Shown piece by piece: positions 55,585-64,000 of a stretch of 64,000 nt of DNA. The notes below the pieces were generated by a model. The model did not search any database and was not told the origin of the DNA. It was given only the letters and a program-made list of their open reading frames with translations. Numbering within the stretch: position 1 is the first letter of the stretch; the number at the start of each line of letters is the position of its first letter. The translations under genes were made by a program, and so were the position numbers. Source of the stretch: Roseiarcus sp963820095 (GTDB lineage: Bacteria > Pseudomonadota > Alphaproteobacteria > Rhizobiales > Beijerinckiaceae); NCBI GenBank assembly GCA_963820095.1, contig CAWFZA010000008.1, positions 124,001 to 188,000 of the forward strand, in the 5' to 3' direction.

Positions 55585-58500
55585 TCAGTGATCGGTCATG
55601 AGCGACGTGTTGGGCGCGGGCGCGTCCGGCGCGCAAATCGTGTCTTTGATTTCGATGCCGTAGCGCGCTGCAAGGCCTGAGACGTCGTGGTTGGCGCCGA
55701 GCATCTTGCAGGCGGTCGCGATGATGTTCGGCGCGACAGGAGGGGCCGTCCAAAGCCGGGCGCTATTTCCAGACACCGTCAGCACTCGCTTCCCATCGGC
55801 GCCAAACGCGGCGCTTGTAACCTTGTCCGCGTGTTGGAAGCGAGGGCCGATCGGCTCCCCCGTCGCCGCGTCCCAAACCTGGACGTCGTTTCCCGAGGCC
55901 GTCACCACTCGAGTGCCGTCGCGATTGAATGTCGCGCTGTCCTCTGCTGGAAACAAGCTCTTTCCGATCTGTAGCCCGGCGGCGACATTCCACACTTGCA
56001 CAGTGCCCCCAGAGTTTGTCAGCAGCCGGGCGCCGTCGGGACCGGACGCGGCGCTGACAACTTTGCCATCTTTTTCCACAGGCTGCCCAACCGGCTCTCC
56101 CGTCGCTGCGAGCCACACTCGGGTAGTGCTTGTCCACCCGCTCCCCCGACGACTGGCGACACCAGACGTAGTCAAGATGAGCGCGCCATCCGTGCTGAAC
56201 GCCGCTTTGTTGAGCTTTGCTCCATGCTTCAGAGGCTTACCGATCGGCGCTGCTGACGTCGCGTCCCACACTTGGACCCTATCGTCGCACTCTGTGAGCA
56301 CCTTCTCCCCGTCGGGACTAAACGTCGCCGTCAACACTTGCTGTTCGTGTAGCAATGGATTGCCGATCGGCGCGCCGACCGCGGCATCCCATAGCTGCGC
56401 GGCATTTCCCGACGCGGTCACGGCTCGCGGTCCGCTGGCGCCGAAGGCGACCGCGAGGACAGCATCCTTATACTCTGTTAGTTTGGTCAGCGCGCCGGTC
56501 GCGACCTCCCACACGCGAACCGTCTTGTCCTTAGACGCCGTCACCATGCGCGAGCCGTCGTGGGTCAGCGCCACGCCGATAACCTCGGCATCGTGCTCGA
56601 GCGCTTTGCCGATCTGCGCTCCGGTCTCCGTATCCCATATGTGCGTAGTGTTGCCGGACATCGTCGCCAGTCGAGCGCCATCCAGGCTGAATGCCGCGCC
56701 AGTTACGGGACCCTGATGCTGCATTGGCGGCCCGATCGGTTTGCCGGTCGTCACCTCCCATACCCGTGTGTCTGTTGCGGCGGTTACCGCTCTTTCGCCG
56801 TCTTTACTGAACGCGGCCCCGCTGATTTCGCCGGAAGGGCGCATCGGGTCGCCGATCGGCGTTCCGGTTGCCGCGTCCCAAACCTGCGCCGAGTTTTTGG
56901 AGGCGGTCAGTATGCGCAAGCCATCGGGGCTGAACGCGGCGCTGCTGACATTGTCGTCGTGCCTTAAGGGCTCGCCAAGAGGAGTTCCTGTCGCCGCGTC
57001 CCATACTCGCGCCGTCTTGTCTTCAGATGCGGTCACAACCCATTTCCCGTCAGGGCTGAAGGCGGCGCTCCGCACCAAGTCCTCATGCGACATCGAGTTT
57101 CCAATTCGCCTCCCTGTCGCCGCGTCCCACACCTGGGCAGTCTTATCGAACGACCAAGTGACGACTCGCTCGCTGTCGAGACTGAACGCTGCGCCGATTA
57201 CCGCATCTTTGTGTTCCATGCGGCTGCCGACCGGCTCGCGGGTCGCGGCGTTCCAAACCTGCGCTGTGTTGTCAAACGACCCGGTCACGATGAGCTTGCC
57301 GTCAGGACTGAATGCTGCGCTGTAAATAGCGCCAGACTGTCGTAGGGGTTTACCAATCGCCAGTCCTGTCGCCGCGTCCCACACCTGGGCAGTCGCGTCA
57401 TTCGACGCCGTCACCACCAGCGCGCCGTCATGGCTAAAGGCCGCAAGGTTGACTTCCTTCTCATGTCGCATCGGTTTGCCGATCGCATCCCCGGTGGCGG
57501 CATCCCAGACCTGCGCAGCGTGGCCTATGTAAGATACGGTCACGATCAGCTTGCCGTCGGCGCCAAACGTCGCGCTGTCGATTCCCTCGGGCCGCGTCAG
57601 CTCGTGGATGACTTTCCCGGTCGTCGCGTCCCAAACACGCGCAACTTTGTCCTCGGAAACGGTGAGCAGCCGGCCGCCGTCGGGATCAAACGTCGCGCTG
57701 AAGACCCCGTACCCGTTGTGTTGCAACGGCGGCCCGACCTCCAGAGGTTCGGTCAAGGTCTGCCCGAGCATTTCAATCGTTTGGCGCAACTGGGGGCGTG
57801 TGTCCGACGGGGAACGAGGCCATGCGGCCAGCGCCAGTTTGACGCCGTCGGTATAACGGCCATGGGAGTTTGCTGTCTGAGAAAGCGCCGCCAGAGCGCG
57901 CGAACTCGTTTGCGCTCGCGGTCTTTTGCGCAACGATCGCCCGCTGCTCGGATTCGCGCGCGCTTTTCTCGTTGGCGGTTGCGAGGTCGCGCGCCTCGTT
58001 CGCCCGGTTTTCGGATTTCTGCGCCCGTTCCGCGTTTTCTGTCGCAACGCCTTGGGCGTGGTACGCCCAGCCAGCGAGAATGGCCAGCCCGACCACCATG
58101 AGACTCAGGACGCCGATGACCACGCGGCGGGTCCGCTCTCTGCTACGCTTTTGCGCCTCTTCCCGCTCGACGCTGGCCTTGATGAAGCCGCGCTCGTCAG
58201 CGGTCAGTCGCGTCGGATGTTCGACGAGCCAGGCCGCGGCGCGGGTCAGCTTCATGCCGTTCAGAAGCGCGGCGCCCTTGTCCTGGTCCGCCGCCGCCTG
58301 CCAGTCGCGCAAATCCTGCTCGAGCTGCTGCTTGCCGATGAGGAACACTCGCTCCGCGTCGAGCTTTTCCTTGAGCCAAGGCCACTTGCGCAAGAGCGCC
58401 TCGTGCGCCACCTCGACCAGGCGGGAGTCGCCCTCCTGACGGATGGTGAGAAGTCGCGCCTTGGCCAGTCGCTCGAGGAGCGGGTGCGAGTTCGGCGGCA

Positions 58501-59920
58501 ACGCGTCCATCCGCGCCGGACGCCGGACGTATTCACCCTGCTCGTTCACGCGCACCATCGCGGGCACGAAAGCTTCGCGCAGCGCCGTCTTCTCCTCGTT
58601 CGTCGCATTGGCCTCGTCGAGCACCGCGTCGGCAGCCTTGCGCACCGCGTTCTCGAGCGGGGTGAGACCCGCCGCCTCGTCCCCCAGCGCCTTGTACGCC
58701 TGCAAGGTCAGACTTCCGTCTTTCGATCGATCGAAAAGCTGGCGCAGCGTGAAGGCCAGCAGAGGCAGGGCGTCTTGCGTCTCCGCGTCGTGGGCGGCCT
58801 GTTGCACGAACTCATCCTCGACGCGCAGGCCCGTTCGGCGCGCCGGCCCCCCGATGATCTGGGGGATGCGGGCGAGCGGCATGGGACCGAGCGAGAATTC
58901 CTCGAACCGCGCCGTCAGCGACGCTGCCGACTGCAGCTGCCCCAGGAAGTCGGAGCGGATCGTCATGACCGCCATGAACGGCAGGCTTTCGGACATCGCG
59001 TGACTCAAAATCGTGAGAAATCGCTGCGCCTCGTCGCGATCGGCGACGCCGAACAGCTCCTCGGCCTGATCGATTGGGATCAGGATCCGCGCCTCGTTGG
59101 CGCGAGCTTCGCTGAGAAGACTGCGAGCGAGGCCTTCAAGCGCCCGGCCCGGGTCGGTTCCGATGAGATCGTCCCGCACCTTCGCCCAATCGACCGGCGG
59201 GTCGCGGGCCATCGCCAGCGCGGTCGCGAGCTCGTCGACCGGGTGGAGGCGCGGCCGCATTGCCGGGACTACGATCCAGTTCCGCCCGGCCCGTTTCAGC
59301 CGTGGAATGACGCCGGCCCGAAGCAGTGAGGACTTGCCCGATCCCGAGGAGCCGAGGAGCGCGATCAGCTTGGCGCCTCCCTGATTGCGCCTCGCGTCGA
59401 GTCGTTCAATAAGGCGGCGGATGTCGTCGTCGCGGCCGAAATAGACGGCCGCATCCTCCTCGCCGAAAGCCAACATTCCTGGAAACGGCGGGCGGCGCGC
59501 GTCCCAGTCGAAGCCGCCCTGGGCGTCGAGGGCAATGCGAACGAGTTCGCGCTTGAGCCGCTCGAGCCCGCCGTCGCGGTCGCTGAGAAGATTGAGCGCC
59601 TGGATGTCGGGAGATATCAGCGTGTCGCCGGTCGGCGCAACGATCGCCGGGAAGATCGCCTTGCCTAGCGCCCGGGCCTGAGTGAACTCGGCGAAGCACC
59701 ATTTCGAGTCCAGCCAGTTCGGCGTCTGAATGATGATAACGGCCTGAGACTGCTCGACCTCGCGGTAGAGTGTCCTCTCCCAGTCCGCGCCGGGTGGGAT
59801 GCCGGTCGTCTTGTCCTTGTCGAGGAAAGCGGACTCGAACCCCGCGTTCTCGAGCCACGCCCTCATCTGCGCCGCTTGATCGTTGTCGGCGCTCGAATGC
59901 GAAATGAAAATCCGGGCCAT
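55585..59920 (-). CDS. TIR-STAND NTPase-TM-WD40 protein, one frameshift as sequenced
   Basis: About 1,444 residues after repair. TIR domain, residues 1-135, begins ARIFISHSSADND and keeps the WCxxE motif with putative catalytic Glu78. A STAND-type NTPase follows YFGRDDDIRRLIERL with Walker A GSSGSGKS (190-197) and Walker B-like ILIPIDQAEELF. One transmembrane helix lies near 597-620, then a charged linker and 16 WD40 repeats (AAFSPDG...VWDAATG), enough for two propellers. The frame breaks at 57902-57907 (GAACTC on plus). Restoring GACTC gives NESRALAALSQTA. TIR domains of this class cleave NAD+; STAND proteins oligomerise on sensing a ligand, so an immune sensor is inferred. Confidence 0.85.
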
Positions 59921-59947
59921 GGCGATTTTTAGGTGCAGATTTGGCCA

Positions 59948-59979
59948 ACGTTGTCTGTGATGGCCGTCACAGACAACGT
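59948..59979. promoter_or_regulatory. Perfect 13-bp dyad upstream of the TIR-STAND gene
   Basis: ACGTTGTCTGTGA-TGGCCG-TCACAGACAACGT, 27 bp before the ATG at 59920. Size and symmetry suit a dimeric repressor operator, or a hairpin in the 5' leader covering the promoter-proximal region. Nearby are further TTTGGC/GCCAAA words, including the palindrome GCCAAATTTGGC at 60022-60033. No regulator gene lies in the island. Confidence 0.55.
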
Positions 59980-60150
59980 CTTCAAGCTCACTTTTCGGGT
60001 AAAAGCCAAATCCGCGACAAAGCCAAATTTGGCCCTCATCCTTGGCCTGCCGGACGTTGCCATGTTCCGCCGAGGACCTGTGAGGTGGGCGGGTCGGCAT
60101 TGCATTTTTTTAAGTCCGCCTTGCACTGCGTGACGTCAGTGACGCCTTAT

Positions 60151-60193
60151 TGACGACCAGCTCCGTGCAGTATTTGCCCGTCGTTGGTCGTCA
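60151..60193. repeat. Inverted repeat with 25-bp spacer
   Basis: TGACGACCA at 60151-60159 and TGGTCGTCA at 60185-60193, extended outward by GCCT/AGGC with a two-base interruption. It lies between the TIR-STAND promoter region and tRNA-Gln. It could be the tRNA terminator or an island end. The remaining bases of 59921-60364 show no gene. Confidence 0.4.
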
Positions 60194-60364
60194 AGGCGAC
60201 AGCCGGCTGAACGTTTCGCCATCGGCAGCGATCAGAAACCCCACCAGAAGCGCCGTGACTTGACCGAGTCCGTCGTCCTATCCTCCGCGCCCGAGAGGTT
60301 CGCGGACATACTGGCCAAGCGGGCGCTGTGAGCCGCGTCACGTCTCCGAATTCCAGGAATGCGC

Positions 60365-60440
60365 TGGCTGGGGCGGGAGGATTTCGAACCTCCGGATGGC
60401 GGAATCAAAATCCGCTGCCTTACCACTTGGCTACGCCCCA
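60365..60440 (-). tRNA. tRNA-Gln (anticodon TTG)
   Basis: Minus-strand cloverleaf: acceptor TGGGGCG pairs with CGCCCCA, D-loop AGCCAAGTGGTAAGGCA, anticodon stem-loop GCGGATTTTGATTCCGC with TTG at the centre, T-loop GGTTCGAAATCC, discriminator G and encoded CCA (60365-60367). It sits at the upstream border of the TIR-STAND block; tRNA 3' ends are common integration sites, although I do not find a second copy of its 3' end near 54 kb. Confidence 0.95.
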
Positions 60441-60679
60441 ATGCGTCGCAAGCCTCGAACGGGCCCTGGCGGAAAGCGGCCGGACAATAGTTCGGGCGCA
60501 ACGGCATCGCAACGGCCGGCGGGACGAAATTTGCTCCGTCTCGACGCCGCGGCAAGTCCGACGACTGACCGACAAGCGACTGGCGGGCCGAAGGCCTGTC
60601 GCTCAGCGGCTTCGGCGTGGACATCGCTGGCAAACGACCGCAGTGTGCGGGATTGGCCCGGAGGCTCGGCTCGAAGACA

Positions 60680-61624
60680 ATGCAAGTCGCCGATCTCATC
60701 TTGCCCGTGTTCGCAGTGATCGTGACCGGATGGCTCGCCGGCGCCCTCGGATATGTTGCGCGCGACCTCAGCGACGGCTTGATCCACTTCGCCTATAACG
60801 TCGCGATGCCGGCGCTCTTGATCGTCACGATCGCGCACGAGCCGGCCCGATCGCTGCTGGCGTGGCGCTTCCTCATTGCGTTTGGCGGCGGGTCCCTCCT
60901 GTGCTTCGCAATTGTTTTTGCGTGGCTGCGCGCTTTCGGCGGGCAAGGGCTGGCGGGGGCGGCCATGCTGGGATGGGCCGCCTCGATGACGAACACCGGC
61001 TTCGTCGCGCTTCCGGTCCTGCAGGCGACTTACGGGGCTCGGGCCGTGTTGCCCGCCGCGATCGCGACAGTGTTTGTCGCGGTGATCATGTTCCCGGCGG
61101 CGGTGATCATGCAAGAGCTTGACCCGCAGGCTGCGGGCGGATCGGATTTTGCGCCCGGGAAGCTCGCGCGCCACGTGATCCTCAATCCGATGGTGCTGTC
61201 GACCCTGGTCGGCGTCGCCTGGGCCGCGGCTGGCGTTCCCGTGCCGGGAGCGGTGAACGCCTATCTCCAGATCTTGGCGGACGCGTTGACGGCTTGCGCG
61301 CTCTTCGCCATCGGCCTTGGCGTGTCGATCCAGGGCCTGCGCGCCAACATCGGCCGCTCGGCCGCGCTTGCGGCGGTGAAGCTCGGGCTGATGCCGCTCA
61401 TCGTCCTCGGCCTTTCGATCGCGCTCAAGCTCGAGCCCCTCTACCTGATCGCAGCCGTCGTATGCGCGGCGGTTCCGACCGCCAAGACCGTCTACATCCT
61501 TTCCGGCGAATATCGCTGCGAGGAAACGACCGTTGCCGCGACCGTCTCTCTGACGACCTTGTGCTCGATCGGCACGCTCATCGCATGGATCTATGTCTTG
61601 GCGAGGTTCTTTCCGCTGGCCTGA
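60680..61624 (+). CDS. AEC family transporter (auxin efflux carrier-like)
   Basis: Inner-membrane carrier of 314 residues with about ten hydrophobic segments. Conserved features are HFAYNVAMPALLIVTIAHEP in helix 2, GWAASMTNTGFVALPVLQATYG with the family's crossover Asn/Pro region, and AAVPTAKTVYILSGEY near the C-terminus. AEC members export malonate, malate or other small carboxylates; substrate unknown. ATG 60680 chosen since residues encoded upstream lack the first helix motif. Confidence 0.85.
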   Translation: MQVADLILPVFAVIVTGWLAGALGYVARDLSDGLIHFAYNVAMPALLIVTIAHEPARSLLAWRFLIAFGGGSLLCFAIVFAWLRAFGGQGLAGAAMLGWAASMTNTGFVALPVLQATYGARAVLPAAIATVFVAVIMFPAAVIMQELDPQAAGGSDFAPGKLARHVILNPMVLSTLVGVAWAAAGVPVPGAVNAYLQILADALTACALFAIGLGVSIQGLRANIGRSAALAAVKLGLMPLIVLGLSIALKLEPLYLIAAVVCAAVPTAKTVYILSGEYRCEETTVAATVSLTTLCSIGTLIAWIYVLARFFPLA

Positions 61625-61661
61625 GCAGGAGGCGCGACCGCGCAGGCCGCTCGCCAATTCC

Positions 61662-62633
61662 TCAGGCGGCGCCAGCTGCCATCATTTTTGCGAACGTGGC
61701 GAGATCGACGTTGGAGCCGCAGACGAGAACGCCGACCCGCTCGTTGCGCTCCGGTTGATAGGCGCCGCTCATGATGGCCGCGAAGGCCGCCGCTCCCCCC
61801 GGCTCGGCGACGATCGAATGATCCGTCCACAGGCGTCGCTGCGCCTCGGTGATGGCCGCGTCTTTGACCAAGACAACGCCGCTCACAAAATTCTTGGCGA
61901 TATCGAAATCGAGTTGGCCGACCCGCTTCGCGCCGAGCGAATCGGCGGCGACGGAGTTCACACTGACGTCGATCGGCTTGTCCGCCTCGAGCGCGGCGTG
62001 AAGCGCGCGCGAACCTTCCGGCTCGACGCCGACGACCTTGACCCGGCCCTGAAACCACGCGGCCACGCCCGCGATGAGCCCGCCGCCCCCGACCGCGATG
62101 AGGACGGTGTCGAGCTTTCCAAGTCCGGCTCGTTCGAGGTCTTCCTCCCACTCGAGCGCGACCGTCCCCTGGCCGGCGACAGTCTCGACCGCGTCATAAG
62201 GATGGATGAGGAGCGCGCCGCTCTCGGCGGCATAGGCGTCGCAGCGCTGCTGCGCCTCCGCATAGAGGGCGCCGCCGATGACGGCTTCGGCCCCGTAGGC
62301 CTTGATCTTGGCGATCTTGGGCGGCGGCGCCAATTCCGGCACGAACACGCGCGCGCGGACGCCAAGCTTCTGGGCGGCGAAGGCGACAGCGGCGCCATGA
62401 TTGCCGCCCGAGGCCGTGGCGCAGCCGGCCGCAGACGCTGGTCGCGTGAGGAGATTATGGAAGGCGCCCCGCGCCTTGAACGAACCGGTCTCCTGCAGGC
62501 ATTCGAGCTTGAGCGAAAGCGGCGGCGCGCCGTCGATCGGCGAATCCGTCTCAAGCATCGGGGTGCGACGGATGTGGCCGCGGATACGCGCATGGGCGGA
62601 TCGGATGCTGGAGGGTGTGACCGGCGCTGTCAT
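61662..62633 (-). CDS. PLP-dependent threonine/serine dehydratase-like protein
   Basis: 323 residues, fold-type II. Schiff-base Lys in TGSFKARGA, phosphate loop TASGGNHGAAVA and the glycine loop AVGGGGLIAG match catabolic threonine/serine dehydratases. No C-terminal ACT domain, so not the feedback-inhibited IlvA form. ATG 62633 lies 3 bases from the stop of the upstream MmcQ-type gene, so the two are cotranscribed. Serine, threonine or hydroxyaspartate are possible substrates. Confidence 0.88.
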   Translation of the reverse strand: MTAPVTPSSIRSAHARIRGHIRRTPMLETDSPIDGAPPLSLKLECLQETGSFKARGAFHNLLTRPASAAGCATASGGNHGAAVAFAAQKLGVRARVFVPELAPPPKIAKIKAYGAEAVIGGALYAEAQQRCDAYAAESGALLIHPYDAVETVAGQGTVALEWEEDLERAGLGKLDTVLIAVGGGGLIAGVAAWFQGRVKVVGVEPEGSRALHAALEADKPIDVSVNSVAADSLGAKRVGQLDFDIAKNFVSGVVLVKDAAITEAQRRLWTDHSIVAEPGGAAAFAAIMSGAYQPERNERVGVLVCGSNVDLATFAKMMAAGAA

Positions 62634-62635
62634 TG

Positions 62636-62999
62636 TCAAATGCGACCCTTCAAGGCCTCTTGGGTCTTCTTGGGCAGGGCCGCAAGAATTATCGCGTAGC
62701 TCTGTCGAATATATTGCTTGAGATCATGGTTGCTGAGGGAGCGCGCATCGACACGCTGGACCCAAGTCAATCCGCGAGAAGCGAGATAGGGCGCGGGGCG
62801 CAGGCCCGGCAGCTCTCTCAGGATGGCGAAGCTCATCTCGGAGCATTTGAACGTCACCGCGAATTCAGGTCCCTCGAACCATCCGCCGATGGCGAAGACC
62901 TTGCCGCCGATCTTTCCAGACGCTGGCGTCGCCCCACTGCACGACATGGGTCGTACATGGAAGGCCGCCGCAAAAATCGTCGTAATCATCGCGAGTCAT
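62636..62999 (-). CDS. MmcQ/YjbR family protein, one frameshift as sequenced
   Basis: About 120 residues after repair. N-terminus MTRDDYDDFCGGLPCTTHVV (ATG 62999) joins, after removal of one A near 62914, to WKIGGKVFAIGGWFEGPEF. Then LPGLRPAPYLASRGLTWVQ and LKQYIRQSYAIILAALPKK complete the CyaY-like fold of the MmcQ/YjbR family. Role unknown; DNA binding has been suggested for the family. The extra A is in a run (CTTTCC on plus), not at GANTC. Confidence 0.75.
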
Positions 63000-63052
63000 G
63001 GGGCGACGAGGCGCGGCTGAGGCCAGGAGGGCGTGCAAGCTGCGCTCGCGGC

Positions 63053-63454
63053 TCAGAGCTTGATTGCGTCCTTGAGCTCACGCAAACGATCGAGCTTCTC
63101 CTGGGCCAGCCGCTTCTGCTCCTCGGTCGCGTCGGCGAGATCCTCTTCCGCGTTCTTGATCTCCTGCCCGAGCATGTCGGCGTTCATGTCCTCGAACGGA
63201 ATGGCTGTCTCCGCAAGCAGGATAAGGCCGGCCTTGCTCGCGTCGGCAAAGCCGCCGCGCACGAAGACCCGGCTATGCTTTCCCGCGGCGTCGTCGATGC
63301 CGACCACTCCGGCGCGCATCGCGGTCATCACCGGCGCATGGTCGCTCAGCACCTGAAAATCGCCTTCGGCGCCCGGCACGAGGACCGCCTGGGCGGAGCC
63401 GTTGAACAAGACCTTGTCCGGCGACACGAGCTCAAAGTGGAAAGTCGTAGGCAT
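63053..63454 (-). CDS. atpC: F1Fo ATP synthase epsilon subunit
   Basis: 133 residues starting MPTTFHFELVSPDKVLF. N-terminal beta-barrel with GAEGDFQVLSDHAPVMTAM is the family signature; the C-terminal helical hairpin runs EEQKRLAQEKLDRLRELK. Last gene of the atp operon, 22 bp after atpD. It couples gamma rotation to the catalytic head. Confidence 0.96.
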   Translation of the reverse strand: MPTTFHFELVSPDKVLFNGSAQAVLVPGAEGDFQVLSDHAPVMTAMRAGVVGIDDAAGKHSRVFVRGGFADASKAGLILLAETAIPFEDMNADMLGQEIKNAEEDLADATEEQKRLAQEKLDRLRELKDAIKL

Positions 63455-63476
63455 GGGGACTCCCCGAACGCCGCGC

Positions 63477-64000
63477 CTAAGCCTCGGCCGCCAGCTTTTT
63501 CGCCTTCTCGACCGCCTGCTCGATCGTGCCGACCATGTAGAAAGCGGCCTCGGGCAGATTGTCGTACTTGCCCTCAATGATACCCTTGAAGCCTTTCACC
63601 GTGTCCTCGATCTTCACCTGCACGCCGGGGGTGCCGGTGAAGACGGCGGCGACGTCGAAGGGCTGCGAAAGGAACCGCTCGATCTTCCGCGCCCGCGCGA
63701 CGATCTGCTTGTCCTCTTCGGACAGTTCATCCATGCCGAGGATCGCGATGATGTCCTGCAGCGCCTTGTAGCGCTGAAGCACCTGCTGCACCTGCCGGGC
63801 GACGTTATAGTGCTCCTCGCCGACGATCGCGGCGGTCAACATGCGCGAAGTCGAGTTCGAGCGGGTCGACCGCGGGATAAATGCCTTTTTCCGAGATCGC
63901 CCGCGACAGCACGGTCGTCGCGTCCAGATGGGCGAACGAGGTCGCGGGCGCCGGATCGGTCAGGTCGTCGGCGGGGACATAGATCGCCTGCACCGAGGTG
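63477..64000 (-). CDS. atpD: F1 ATP synthase beta subunit (3' part; one frameshift as sequenced)
   Basis: C-terminal third of AtpD; the gene continues beyond the right edge. AIYVPADDLTDPAPATSFAHLDATTVLSR and GIYPAVDPL lead to a break at 63853-63858 (plus-strand GAGTTC). Deleting one T gives GAGTC and the invariant DSTSRML, followed by GEEHYNVARQVQQVLQRYKAL and the conserved C-terminus. Such a break in a core energy gene makes a sequencing error much more likely than inactivation, unless a second ATP synthase exists. Confidence 0.92.

Noticed and set aside
60365..60440. tRNA-Gln as the attachment site of an integrated island ending near 54 kb
   Set aside because: I looked for a second copy of the tRNA 3' end between 53.8 and 54.4 kb and saw none, and no integrase lies in the block. 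Island status therefore rests only on context.
62911..62917. MmcQ frameshift as a sixth GANTC case
   Set aside because: The extra base is in a short A/T run (CTTTCC on plus) and no GANTC is restored by its removal, so it was kept out of that set.
1..64000. CRISPR arrays, replication origin, riboswitches
   Set aside because: I saw no regularly spaced direct repeats, no dnaA-box cluster and no recognisable riboswitch core in the intergenic regions.

Overview
The window looks like chromosome from an alphaproteobacterium of the Hyphomicrobiales (Rhizobiales), possibly near the Beijerinckiaceae/Methylocystaceae. The evidence is high GC, the runs rsfS-rlmH-envC-ctpA and purH/rsmB/DUF1674, an atpD-atpC tail, PEPxxWA-type C-terminal sorting, and indels that coincide with GANTC, the CcrM methylation site of this class. 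The genus-level placement is inference.

Layout. (1) 0-20 kb is an uptake and catabolism region. It holds a CUT2 sugar ABC transporter (2-4614), a dipeptide-type ABC operon riddled with frameshifts (4.8-10.7 kb), an ATP-grasp ligase, two TIM-barrel glycosidase-like proteins, a second CUT2 transporter (13.8-16.8 kb), a truncated SDR and an L-idonate 5-dehydrogenase-like enzyme. (2) 19.8-22.05 kb is a nested transposon scar: an intact ISNCY/IS1202-like element inside an IS3-family transposase, with a perfect 16-bp target duplication, ending in a dispersed repeat that recurs inverted at 41.6 kb. (3) 22-50 kb is mostly housekeeping: esterase, AlkA, gluQ, M23 peptidase, quinone reductase, rsfS, rlmH, envC, two tandem ctpA, purH, two tandem small secreted proteins, rsmB, SDHAF4-like, M20 amidohydrolase, leuB, holA, ABC-F, pgi, xylulokinase, an NQO-type reductase, a PEP-CTERM protein and an HPS/KGPDC-family enzyme. 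(4) 51-54 kb holds small secreted and membrane proteins, an Ntn-hydrolase and an IS1182-like relic. (5) 54.4-60.4 kb is an island-like block: a TIR-STAND NTPase-transmembrane-WD40 protein of about 1,444 residues, followed 15 bp later by a four-helix membrane protein, with a perfect 13-bp dyad just upstream and a tRNA-Gln(TTG) beyond it. This is the best candidate for a little-described system, probably anti-phage immunity. (6) 60.7-64 kb has an AEC carrier, threonine dehydratase, an MmcQ-type protein, atpC and the 3' part of atpD.

Sequence quality matters here. Five otherwise intact genes, including atpD, are each broken by one extra base, and in all five the extra base expands a GANTC site (GACTC to GAACTC and similar). 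These are probably base-calling errors at a methylated motif, so the genes are likely functional. The peptide-transporter operon is different: at least 16 indels, mostly +1, unrelated to GANTC and without nonsense mutations. Coordinates of broken genes span the reconstructed gene.
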